From contig NZ_CALEVF010000323.1 in assembly GCF_937920395.1 (NCBI RefSeq), positions 1 to 16,106 of the forward strand: DNA of 16,106 bases, given 5' to 3'. Of this stretch, positions 1-7,102 are shown one piece after another. Below the pieces are notes generated by a model. The model searched no databases, was not told where the DNA came from, and was given only the letters and a program-made list of their open reading frames with translations. Each line of letters begins with the position of its first letter. The stretch's first letter is position 1. Origin of the DNA: an uncultured Clostridium sp. Lineage in GTDB: Bacteria; Bacillota; Clostridia; Clostridiales; Clostridiaceae. The position numbers and the translations under genes were made by a program.

Positions 1-63
1 TCCATATGAGAATTTTACAGTTCTAAGCAATAAAAAGCATACAACATAACGAAAAATATATTG
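1..63 (+). repeat. left terminal inverted repeat (putative telomere)
   Basis: Positions 1-55 are the exact reverse complement of 16052-16106. The match continues to position 63 (partner 16044) with a single mismatch at 56. The repeat begins tccatatgag. If the two ends were joined, the junction would be a perfect palindrome of 110 bp centred on GGATCC. This fits a linear replicon with terminal inverted repeats. Hairpin closure is an inference; the identity itself is read directly. Confidence 0.93.
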
Positions 64-68
64 TATGC
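38..68. repeat. subterminal hairpin at the left end
   Basis: gcatacaa (38-45) and ttgtatgc (61-68) are inverted copies separated by 15 bases, so the inner part of the left terminal repeat can fold on itself. The right end lacks the inner partner because homology stops at 16044. The hairpin is therefore specific to the left end. Confidence 0.5.
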
Positions 69-691
69 CCTTTTACTTTTTTATAATAATTTATAGACAA
101 AGTTCATTTAATTGTATTGTAAATATGTTATTAAGTATTATAACTATTGCTGTTGAAAACTAAAGAATAAAATTCATCTTTTGATTCCTACCATTTTTCA
201 TTTAGGTACGCAAGTGTCGTAATAGGTTTTTAAAAGCATTGATATCACTAGCCTAGACGCTTGACTAAAACACTTAAAACAAAGTACTGTTAAATTATTT
301 AAAACAACAACTGTCGGTTGTATGAAATATAGATAAAATTTATTTTTAATTTTAATTGAAAATATAGAAATTATAATTAATTTGTAATAATAATAAGCTG
401 TTAAAAGATTATGGCTAATTAGCTAAAGTAAATAGTGTGTGAGATTTATAAGTAAAAACTGTAATAATATTTTTGTAAAATAATATATGTTAAACCGTAA
501 ATGTTGGGTTTTTCAATAATATTAGAGCAATTTTATTTGTAAAAATTATACTAATAACTTCTGAATTTTTAAATAGTCTATGGCCTTGGCTAAAAAACAA
601 ATCCTTTTGTTTAGTAAAATCTAATTTTATGTATTTCGTTTTTAATAACATGATTCTTTTGAAATAATTTTTTGTAATCATTAAATAAAAA
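64..691. other. gene-free left subterminal region
   Basis: I see no convincing gene here. The one open frame (490-717, minus strand) has no ribosome binding site, a biased composition and ends inside a dyad. The stretch does hold short words repeated near the right end: tatattgtatgcc at 57-69, ccgtaaatgttg at 495-506 and ttttcaataatatta at 510-524. It also holds tttaaaacaacaact at 298-312, which recurs beside the iterons at 10045-10059. Confidence 0.6.
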
Positions 692-725
692 TTTTTATAA
701 TGCAAACCTGTTTGCATTATAAAAA
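692..725. repeat. perfect 16-bp dyad, 2-nt centre
   Basis: Arms 692-707 and 710-725 are perfect complements around the dinucleotide ct. The arms start with a T run and end with an A run on both strands, the reverse of an intrinsic terminator. A binding or recombination site is more likely than a transcription stop. Confidence 0.7.
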
Positions 726-763
726 TCGAGAAATAATTAATTTTTGTTAGTGTATTTATTAAT

Positions 764-809
764 GTTTTTGTCTGTAACGTGCAACAAGTTGCACGTTACA
801 GACAAAAAC
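764..809. repeat. perfect 22-bp dyad, 2-nt centre
   Basis: Arms 764-785 and 788-809 are perfect complements around aa, giving a 46-bp near-palindrome. It also begins with T's and ends with A's, so it is not a classical terminator. It is the longest perfect dyad in the window apart from the paired ends, and is a candidate site for a dimeric DNA-binding protein or recombinase. Confidence 0.75.
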
Positions 810-841
810 CTGATAGCAGCACGAAGTGTTGCTATCAGGTT
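807..841. repeat. 16-bp stem-loop abutting the 764-809 dyad
   Basis: Arms 807-822 and 826-841 pair with one G-U position around a gaa loop. Its first bases overlap the end of the previous dyad, so the two structures cannot both be fully formed. Only three T's follow, so it would be a weak terminator at best. Confidence 0.65.
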
Positions 842-851
842 TGAATGTAAA

Positions 852-879
852 ATAAAATACGCGTTTACACGTATTTTAT
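852..879. repeat. 10-bp stem-loop
   Basis: ataaaatacg (852-861) pairs with cgtattttat (870-879) across an 8-base loop. It is the fourth member of the hairpin chain upstream of the left recombinase gene. Confidence 0.5.
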
Positions 880-942
880 AGTTATTTTCAAGAAATTATG
901 TTGTGGTTTAAAATTAAAAATTTATGCATTTTATTAAATCTA

Positions 943-988
943 ATTACCTAGTTTACACGCATAACATGTGCGTGTAAGCTATGGTAAT
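943..988. repeat. long imperfect stem-loop
   Basis: Arms 943-961 and 969-988 pair over about 19 bp with one bulge and one G-U pair around a 7-base loop. Flanking ttatgca (922-928) and tgcataa (about 1000-1006) can extend the structure outward. It is part of the hairpin chain. Confidence 0.6.
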
Positions 989-1037
989 CAACTTTGGGTG
1001 CATAAGTATTTAAGGTCTATCTAATTTTTTAAGAATT

Positions 1038-1091
1038 AATTATCGGTGTAGGCTCGGGCAGATTGCTTCCCGAGATAGTTTATAGATAATT
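1038..1091. repeat. two-step stem-loop
   Basis: An outer stem aattatc/gataatt (1038-1044 with 1085-1091) encloses an inner stem ctcggg/cccgag (1053-1058 with 1069-1074). The inner stem is unusually GC-rich for this window. Confidence 0.5.
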
Positions 1092-1131
1092 TCACAATAA
1101 AAATTTATTTATTAAAAAGATTTTAAATTGC

Positions 1132-1159
1132 GTAAAAAACTCCCTAAGAGGTTTTTTAC
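1132..1159 (+). terminator. terminator-like hairpin upstream of the left recombinase
   Basis: gtaaaaaac (1132-1140) and gttttttac (1151-1159) are exact complements, with a possible inner ctc/gag pairing. The stem ends in a T run, so on the plus strand it could act as an intrinsic terminator or attenuator ahead of the recombinase gene. A small stem (gctcc 1167-1171 with ggagc 1177-1181) follows directly. Confidence 0.5.
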
Positions 1160-1272
1160 AAAGCAAGCTCCATGCAGGAGCATAATAAAGGTGCACTTCT
1201 TAACAAGCAAACTTATTTATTGTATTTTCAAAAACATTTAAAAAAAGTGATAATAATAAATCATTAAAAACT

Positions 1273-1279
1273 AAGGAGG
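1273..1279 (+). promoter_or_regulatory. Shine-Dalgarno that decides a non-standard start
   Basis: AAGGAGG at 1273-1279 is a perfect ribosome binding site, but no ATG, GTG or TTG lies at a usable distance in the recombinase frame. The in-frame codons behind it are ATT (1284, 4-base spacer) and ATC (1287, 7-base spacer). The first in-frame ATG (1335) is 55 bases away with no ribosome binding site of its own. Confidence 0.7.
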
Positions 1280-1286
1280 TTTTATT

Positions 1287-2225
1287 ATCGCTAGTTTAAC
1301 GTTTCAAATCTTAAAAAAAATAGATTCTAAAAAAATGTTTGGCGTAGCAAAAAATCCGGAAAAAGCTAAACAACGTCAAGCTGATTTGTTAGCGGGGAAT
1401 AAACCAAATCCCCTAAGAACATATGGAATTCACAGTCGCGAATCGTGTGATGATTATAAAAGAAACGCATTAAATTTTTCCGTTTGGGAAAGAAGTAACC
1501 ATGGAGAAAAGGAGTTTAAAAATTTAGACAACATCCCCAAGGAACACATAACAGAGTGGCTACAAGCTAGCATACTTAAAGGAAATAGCATGGCTACTAC
1601 CCGTTTGAAAGCTGCATCTATGGCAAAAGTTATGGGCTGTAATAGTAATACTTTTGGCATAAATTTAAGTAAGAGAGGAGACAGAGATAATATAACTCGA
1701 AGTCGTGGAACTGTAGAAAAGGATAAGCACTTTTCGATAGAAAATAATAAGGAAAAAATTAATTTTTGTGAGGCGACAGGTCTACGGCGATCCGAACTGG
1801 AGCAACTGCGACCTGAACAAATTTGTGTAGATAAAGTAGGAAATGTAACTCTAGATTTTAGCTCTAAAAAAGAGTACAGGAACATGACAAAAGGAGGCAG
1901 GGGCAGAACTGTACACCCAATTCGAGAAAAGTGTGATGTAGTAAAAAATGCTAAAGAAAATGCGGAAAAAATGGGTCGTGAACATGTTTTTAGCAAAATA
2001 AGTTCCGCAATGGATGTTCATAGCTATCGTTCTACATTTGCGGAAAACAAATATTCGGAAGCAATTAAAGATCTAAAAGATAGTGGCGAAACAATAAGAA
2101 ATGATTATATTTGCCGTGATGGAAGTGGAAGAAGATATTGTAGAATTGCATTAACTATTGTAAGTAAAGAACTGGGACATAGCCGATTAGATATAGTGGT
2201 AAAACATTATTTAGATATAAAATAA
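1287..2225 (+). CDS. tyrosine site-specific recombinase (left arm); candidate telomere resolvase or dimer resolvase
   Basis: This encodes a DNA strand-exchange enzyme of the phage-integrase fold. Numbered from the ATG at 1335 (296 residues), the catalytic set is complete: Arg151 in TGLRRSEL, Lys186 in TKGG, His229 and Arg232 in HSYR, His282 in GHSRLD and Tyr292 in KHYL. An N-terminal core-binding region (about 30-110) precedes it. From memory it resembles a group of recombinases common on Firmicute plasmids and phages, which share ITRSRG and DKHFS-like blocks. I start it at ATC 1287 because of the ideal Shine-Dalgarno. That gives 312 residues and adds the segment ASLTFQILKK, which suits the family's N terminus; 1335 is the conventional alternative. 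Its GC content looks higher than its neighbours', suggesting separate ancestry. It is the first gene inside the left terminal repeat and lies behind the hairpin chain. Telomere resolution is speculation. Confidence 0.85.
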   Translation: MASLTFQILKKIDSKKMFGVAKNPEKAKQRQADLLAGNKPNPLRTYGIHSRESCDDYKRNALNFSVWERSNHGEKEFKNLDNIPKEHITEWLQASILKGNSMATTRLKAASMAKVMGCNSNTFGINLSKRGDRDNITRSRGTVEKDKHFSIENNKEKINFCEATGLRRSELEQLRPEQICVDKVGNVTLDFSSKKEYRNMTKGGRGRTVHPIREKCDVVKNAKENAEKMGREHVFSKISSAMDVHSYRSTFAENKYSEAIKDLKDSGETIRNDYICRDGSGRRYCRIALTIVSKELGHSRLDIVVKHYLDIK

Positions 2226-2308
2226 AATTCATAGCTTACTTTTGACCCAATATTTTAATATAGTAAATGTAATGGAAAAACCTATAGTTATAGTATTGGT
2301 TATAGACA

Positions 2309-2569
2309 TTATAATAGTAAAACTTGGTTAACCATGGTTAAGAGGTCTATTCTTCCAGCTGGAGAAAGTGTATTTCCCACTTTCTCCAATGCTCTTAATC
2401 CTTCTTTTAAAGCATTTAGTGACCTTGTATGAATTTCAATATCCGCTTTACTTCTAAAGTACCTTAAAATGGATTTTAAGACATGTATTTGTTCTTCTGG
2501 TTTTGAATTGCTCTCATAGATAACGTGCCACACCCATTCCCCATATTTCTTTACAACATAATTTATCAC
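2309..2569 (-). CDS. hypothetical small protein or gene remnant
   Basis: This is an open frame of 86 residues with a balanced, protein-like composition. Segments such as RSLNALKEGLRALEKVGNTL look like amphipathic helix, and its base composition is a little richer in GC than the flanks. Against it, the start would be GTG with no visible ribosome binding site, a stop codon lies shortly upstream in frame, and I recognise no family. It may be a real short gene, or the 3' remnant of a longer one. It lies between the convergent left recombinase and primase genes. Confidence 0.35.
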   Translation of the reverse strand: MINYVVKKYGEWVWHVIYESNSKPEEQIHVLKSILRYFRSKADIEIHTRSLNALKEGLRALEKVGNTLSPAGRIDLLTMVNQVLLL

Positions 2570-2926
2570 GTAATGATTGTAAGTTGATTCACTCTAGCTC
2601 TCTCTTTAATACCTATCTTCTATTCTAATTGCTAATTTAGATACACTAACTCTAATATTAATCTATTTATGTTTTACAACTATACCTTTTAACTTTCTCT
2701 TAAATAAACTATGATCTATCTGCATTTCAATTCTTCTCATTTTTCTTCTGAATCACATACCGTTAGTTAAACTTTGTACCAATATAGATAAGTAAATAGG
2801 GTAAGACATGACACCCATAATATATATAAAAAACTACTATATAAGTATCAGTATTTTTTACTTAATAGACTTCAGAATGGCTTGTCTATCAAATCTATAA
2901 AGGTTTTTTTGCACAATTACCGTATA
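2570..2926. other. intergenic stretch without a gene
   Basis: I see no coding region. A degenerate copy of the following dyad's arm (agtattttttacttaatag, about 2848-2867) lies 79 bases before the real one. Otherwise this is plain AT-rich DNA. Confidence 0.5.
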
Positions 2927-2967
2927 AGTATTATTTACTTAATAATAGTTATTAAGTAAATAATACT
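2927..2967. repeat. perfect 19-bp dyad with 3-nt loop
   Basis: Arms 2927-2945 and 2949-2967 are perfect complements around tag. It lies just beyond the primase terminator and is composed almost only of A and T. The minus-strand copy is not followed by T's, so it is not a second terminator of the usual type. Confidence 0.65.
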
Positions 2968-2968
2968 A

Positions 2969-2998
2969 TAAAAAAAGAAGGTATAATGTACCTTCTTT
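2969..2998 (-). terminator. Rho-independent terminator of the primase gene
   Basis: aaagaaggta (2974-2983) and taccttcttt (2989-2998) form a 10-bp stem around a 5-base loop. Read on the minus strand, the stem runs into a T tract. It lies only 4 bases past the primase stop codon. Confidence 0.8.
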
Positions 2999-3002
2999 CT
3001 AA

Positions 3003-4622
3003 TTATTCGTTTAATTTATAAATATTATATTCAAATCCATTATTTTTACTTATACCTTTATAATAAATATCTAGTAGGTGATTTTCTATCAATCTCTTAA
3101 CTATTGCACTTATACGTGGTTGTGTTACTCCTAAATCTTTTGCGAGTTCTGTCTGCTTTACTTGATATAGATTGCCTTGTGCTTCACCTTCCTGAACCAA
3201 TAGATGTTGCCTATATCTCATGTGATAATATAATCTTAACTCATCTGTACTTATTACTTTATTAATACATAATACAGTTGCTAAATAACTAACACTAAAA
3301 TTTTCATCAATATCACATTTAATAGCATTTATACTATAAAAATCTTTTATACCCGCCCTTGAATTGCCTTTTGTTTTATTTATTGTATTATCACCAACTA
3401 AACTTTTTAATGTTTCAATTAATACTGGCTTTGATAATGTACATCTGCCTTTACGTGGTGTAATCAATTTAACTATTTGATCAGTATATAAACCACTCTC
3501 TATATTGTTTTTCATTACATTAAAAATCAATAATTTATTACCATTCATGTACTTTACACCCTTTCTACTGGTATATTTCAATTGTTTTGCTATTTTGTTC
3601 TCAATTATAATTTCATTTTCCGTATGTTCAAAATCTGATACAACCTTACTAAAACATTTCTCATCGTGTTCATATTTACATTCTTTACACCCATATGATG
3701 CATTATGTAAATTTTTATACATATCATTTACTTGATAATTTAATTCTTTATCACTCATTTTAGGATTATTTTTAGTATTCCATTCTGTGCATATGTGTAA
3801 TATATCATTTTTAGATTTATTTCTTAATCTTAAAGATACAACTATCTTTTGTAAATCAATATTTCTACTACCATCACCACTACCTTGCTTCAATATGTCT
3901 ATTACACAAGGTTTTAACCTAGTATTATTAATAGTGTATTGTGTTACTCTACTGTCTTTATTGTCTTTAGCATTGCAACAATACTTATTATATAGTTTAT
4001 CTATATTATATCTTTTAATAGTATCTTCTTTGAATATTTTTATTATATTAACTCGTTTAACTTTTTCTTTTATATTATACGTATATGGTATTCTCAAAAT
4101 TTGTGTAGTCTTAGTTGAGTTAGTATCTGCCACTAACCTATCACATAATACCTTTTGTACCTCTAATACTTTCTTAATGTCCTGTGTTGGTTCTATACAC
4201 GTATAAGCATGGTAACCATGTCCACTATCGACTAAAACATGATACCATAATCCAATAGACTTAAATTTCTCTACTATATCCTTACAACTAAAATTTTCTC
4301 CTAAATCTTTCTTGTCAAAATCCCAGGCCAAAAAATATCTTGTATGTAGATTTTCTTCCTGGCCATTTTCTTTATTTTTAGTTGTTGCTAATGTAAAGTA
4401 AGTATTTAATCCATATGCTACACTTGAATAACTTACTAAATCATCTATATTATTAAAAAATTCTATTTTACTAAAAATTTTGTCTTTCTCTATATTGGTT
4501 TTATTATTTTGAAATACTCTTATATATTGATTATCCTTTAACTTATTTCCAGACACTATTTCCTGAGCGTATAAGCTTTTAAAAAATTGTTTCATTTCAA
4601 TTTGCTTGTCCAAATATTGCAT
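3003..4622 (-). CDS. archaeo-eukaryotic-type primase/replication protein with C-terminal winged helix
   Basis: This is a protein of 539 residues that probably lays down primers for plasmid replication. The catalytic signature of archaeo-eukaryotic primases is visible: an acidic DFD at 101-103 (in YFLAWDFD), SGHGYH at 133-138, and ILRIPYTYNIK near 175-185, matching the family's third conserved block. A helical region with GSRN (251-254) follows, then a zinc-binding-like cluster C312-x2-C315-x7-C323. A winged-helix DNA-binding segment (TELAKDLGVTQPRISAIVKR, about 483-502) closes the protein. The start is supported by GAGGG four bases before the ATG at 4622. It is a single gene with its own terminator, and dyads such as ACTAT/ATAGT near 4655-4675 sit in its leader. 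The exact subfamily, and whether it also polymerises DNA, cannot be told from sequence alone. Confidence 0.8.
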   Translation of the reverse strand: MQYLDKQIEMKQFFKSLYAQEIVSGNKLKDNQYIRVFQNNKTNIEKDKIFSKIEFFNNIDDLVSYSSVAYGLNTYFTLATTKNKENGQEENLHTRYFLAWDFDKKDLGENFSCKDIVEKFKSIGLWYHVLVDSGHGYHAYTCIEPTQDIKKVLEVQKVLCDRLVADTNSTKTTQILRIPYTYNIKEKVKRVNIIKIFKEDTIKRYNIDKLYNKYCCNAKDNKDSRVTQYTINNTRLKPCVIDILKQGSGDGSRNIDLQKIVVSLRLRNKSKNDILHICTEWNTKNNPKMSDKELNYQVNDMYKNLHNASYGCKECKYEHDEKCFSKVVSDFEHTENEIIIENKIAKQLKYTSRKGVKYMNGNKLLIFNVMKNNIESGLYTDQIVKLITPRKGRCTLSKPVLIETLKSLVGDNTINKTKGNSRAGIKDFYSINAIKCDIDENFSVSYLATVLCINKVISTDELRLYYHMRYRQHLLVQEGEAQGNLYQVKQTELAKDLGVTQPRISAIVKRLIENHLLDIYYKGISKNNGFEYNIYKLNE

Positions 4623-5062
4623 TTATCCCTCACTTCCATTAAAATAACTAATTATTAACTATCCCGTAATAGTGGTATAAGCTTTTTAATTTTTTTGTTC
4701 TTTATTTTTGTTTCTACACCTATGTAGTCTTTTTTTTGAAAAAATATAAAATTTCTTAAAATTTTTTTATTATTTAAATAAGTTTTAATAAAATCATCAA
4801 AATTATAAAAATTGAATTGATTTTATATAGTTACTTTTAAAAAAAAATATAAGTTTTCTTGCTTTTTATATAATTACATGAAACTATCTTAGTTGATTAT
4901 TGGTTCAGTCATACAATCATAATAATGAAAATTTATCAAAAAAAATAAAGTAAGGAAATTAATAATCACTTAATTACCAGAGTTAAGAAAATGACTACCT
5001 AAACTGAATTAAACACTCCACTTCGAATAATGAAAGGCTATCCATGTTATTTAAACATAATA
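4623..5062. other. extremely AT-rich leader of the primase gene
   Basis: There is no gene here. The block 4680-4960 is nearly all A and T, with long homopolymer runs. It presumably contains the primase promoter on the minus strand, though I cannot place -35 and -10 boxes with confidence. Easy duplex melting here would also suit a replication role; that is a guess. Confidence 0.45.
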
Positions 5063-5092
5063 AAAAAGCAACCCCTTTTAGGCTGCTTTTTA
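5063..5092. terminator. terminator-like hairpin
   Basis: aaaaagcaacc (5063-5073) pairs with ggctgcttttt (5081-5091) with one G-U pair and a 7-base loop, running into T's. The symmetry allows use in both directions. It is followed by tagttcatat, a string also found after the hairpin near 14790. Confidence 0.6.
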
Positions 5093-5211
5093 GTTCATAT
5101 TATTTCCATTCGAAATTTTACCATGGATCTAGATATAACATTGATTCATGTCCATGAGATTCACTTTTAAATTCATAATATAATAGCTATAGAAATACCT
5201 ATTAAATTTGA

Positions 5212-5249
5212 TTAATTAAATTTAACTAACTGCTTAACAAACCTTATAA
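5212..5249. repeat. 38-bp dispersed repeat, left copy
   Basis: This matches 14647-14684 at 35 of 38 positions in the same orientation. It contains a near-palindrome around ttaaatttaacta followed by tgcttaacaa and ccttataa. Weaker similarity continues about ten bases further. Confidence 0.8.
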
Positions 5250-5423
5250 TATAACGTTTGTTAATGATCGTTTCTATTTATATATTTAAAATTAATTTTT
5301 CTTAGCATCCTTTTTTTGCATTTTGTATTATATATTTGGTTATATTAAAAAAAAGGAGCTTAAACCTCAATTGCAAAACTAAATTCCACCCCCACCACAT
5401 TAAATAGTGGAAGTTAGTCTTAC

Positions 5424-6919
5424 AAATTAAAGGGTAGATTTTACCTTTACAAATTATTATACTAATATTAGATATACCAGGACAATAATCCTTGCTTAAT
5501 TGTAGGGAGGTTTCATTATGCCAAAATCCAAACACCTAAACCTTAGTGAAAGATTTATGATCGAACACATGATTAGAGATTCTTTTTCATTTAAATCAAT
5601 TGCTAAAGAACTTTGTCATGACTGTACTTCTATTTCAAAAGAAATTAAACATCATATTACATTAAAAAAGACAGGCGCCTTTGGAAAATCATTTAACAAC
5701 TGTATTCATCGTTTTGATTGCGAATACTCCTATATCTGTGATAGTCCAAGCTGTCATAACCGCTATTGTCGCTTTTGCTCAAGATGCTCAGATGTTTGTT
5801 CTGATTACAAAGAATATATATGTCCATTACCATCAAAACCACCGTATGTTTGCAACGGATGCGATGATCTTAAAAAATGTACTCTCCAAAAATCTTTCTA
5901 TAGTGCGGCTACCGCCCAGAAAGAATATGAAACTCACCTTTTTGAATCACGCAGTGGAATTACCACAACAGAAGAAGAAATTTTGCGTTTAGACAAATTA
6001 ATCAGCCCACTTATACAAAAAGGGCAATCAATTCATCATATATGTTCCAACAACAGGGATGCCATAATGCACAGTGAAAAGTCAATTTACAATTATATTG
6101 ATTTTAATCTTTTTTCTGCTAGAAATATTGATCTCCCTAGAAAAGTAGTATATCGTCCAAGAAAGAAATCTAACAACAATTTTAAAGTAGATAAATCTTG
6201 CAGAATTGGCCGCACTTATGAAGATTTTTTGACATTTATGAAAGAAAACCCAGACACTCCAGTTGTCCAAATGGATAGTGTGGAAGGTATAAAAGGTGGC
6301 AAGGTTATTCTAACTATTCACTTCACAAGCTCTCAATTTATGCTAGCATTTATTAGGAGTGCCAATACTTCACAGTCTGTAATTGATATTTTTGAAGACC
6401 TCTACTGGGAACTTAGTCCAGAAATTTTTTTAAAACTCTTCTCAGTAATTCTTACGGACAACGGCAGTGAATTTTCAAATCCAGAGGCCATTGAGTTTGA
6501 TAAATTAGGTAATCAAAGGACTCGTATATTTTACTGTGATCCATCGGCACCATACCAAAAAGGTGCTATTGAAAATAATCATGAAATAATTCGTATGATT
6601 GTTCCAAAGGGACACAGTTTTAATTCATACCTACAGAAGGATATTTCGTTAATGATGGATCACATCAATTCCTACGGAAGAAAAAAGCTGAATGACCGTT
6701 CACCATATTCGGTATTCAGCTTCCTTCATGGGACTGTTACACTTGAAAAACTCGGTTCAGAATACATCTCACCAAATGATGTAACTCTGATACCTAAACT
6801 ACTTAAAATATAACTATATCAGGCAAGCATTACTGTTGGGTATATCTTACTAATTTATAACATTTTAAGGGGTGGATTTTACATTCGCGAAAAAAAGGTT
6901 AATTTCCACCCTTTATTTG
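5424..6919 (+). mobile_element. IS30-family insertion sequence, about 1.5 kb
   Basis: A complete IS30-type transposase gene is flanked by imperfect inverted repeats: about 5424-5450 (reading caaattaaagggtagatttt) and 6890-6919 (whose complement begins ccaaataaagggtgg). An alternative, weaker pair is 5375-5393 with 6867-6888, so the outer limits are uncertain by some 50 bases. I could not establish a target duplication. The transposase is intact, so the element may be active. Confidence 0.7.
5518..6813 (+). CDS. IS30-family transposase
   Basis: This is a 431-residue DDE transposase that would cut and join the ends of its own element. An N-terminal helix-turn-helix region (8-45, with SFKSIAKELCHDCTSISKEI) is followed by a cysteine-rich segment (C62-C121) that probably binds zinc. 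The catalytic core has Asp253 in VVQMDSVEG, Asp314 in LTDNGSEF and Glu352 in YQKGAIENNH, the typical IS30 triad. GGGAGG sits seven bases before the ATG. The frame is unbroken and of normal length for the family. Its base composition is slightly richer in GC than its neighbours', in keeping with recent arrival. No partner gene is needed. Confidence 0.93.
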   Translation: MPKSKHLNLSERFMIEHMIRDSFSFKSIAKELCHDCTSISKEIKHHITLKKTGAFGKSFNNCIHRFDCEYSYICDSPSCHNRYCRFCSRCSDVCSDYKEYICPLPSKPPYVCNGCDDLKKCTLQKSFYSAATAQKEYETHLFESRSGITTTEEEILRLDKLISPLIQKGQSIHHICSNNRDAIMHSEKSIYNYIDFNLFSARNIDLPRKVVYRPRKKSNNNFKVDKSCRIGRTYEDFLTFMKENPDTPVVQMDSVEGIKGGKVILTIHFTSSQFMLAFIRSANTSQSVIDIFEDLYWELSPEIFLKLFSVILTDNGSEFSNPEAIEFDKLGNQRTRIFYCDPSAPYQKGAIENNHEIIRMIVPKGHSFNSYLQKDISLMMDHINSYGRKKLNDRSPYSVFSFLHGTVTLEKLGSEYISPNDVTLIPKLLKI

Positions 6920-7045
6920 GTATACCCTAAAACAGGCAAAATCTGCTTGATATACTTCATATTATACCTATTTTGCTTTAAAGTTAGTAGCTTTAAACCT
7001 TTTTTGATTTTTAAATTTTTATAATTTTCATAATTATTTTTTACA

Positions 7046-7077
7046 GTGGAACTTAACTCTACAAAGTGGAAGTTACT
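7046..7077 (+). promoter_or_regulatory. tandem 20-bp-spaced direct repeat before the HNH gene
   Basis: gtggaacttaac (7046-7057) and gtggaagttact (7066-7077) are two copies of one motif, 20 bp apart and just upstream of the HNH ribosome binding site. Related copies lie around the IS30 element. A role as operator is inferred from position. Confidence 0.5.
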
Positions 7078-7102
7078 TTTTCAATTCACCAAAGGAGCTT
7101 AA

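Noticed and set aside
490..717. 75-residue open frame on the minus strand in the left arm
   Set aside because: It has no ribosome binding site and a low-complexity composition, it starts inside the 692-725 dyad, and it covers words repeated as non-coding DNA at 14.85-14.97 kb.
1454..1996. 180-residue minus-strand open frame
   Set aside because: It lies wholly opposite the recombinase, whose catalytic motifs are clear; its leucine/serine-rich text is typical of an antisense shadow.
5302..5535. 77-residue minus-strand open frame before IS30
   Set aside because: It overlaps the IS end and transposase start, has no ribosome binding site, and contains the IS inverted repeat.
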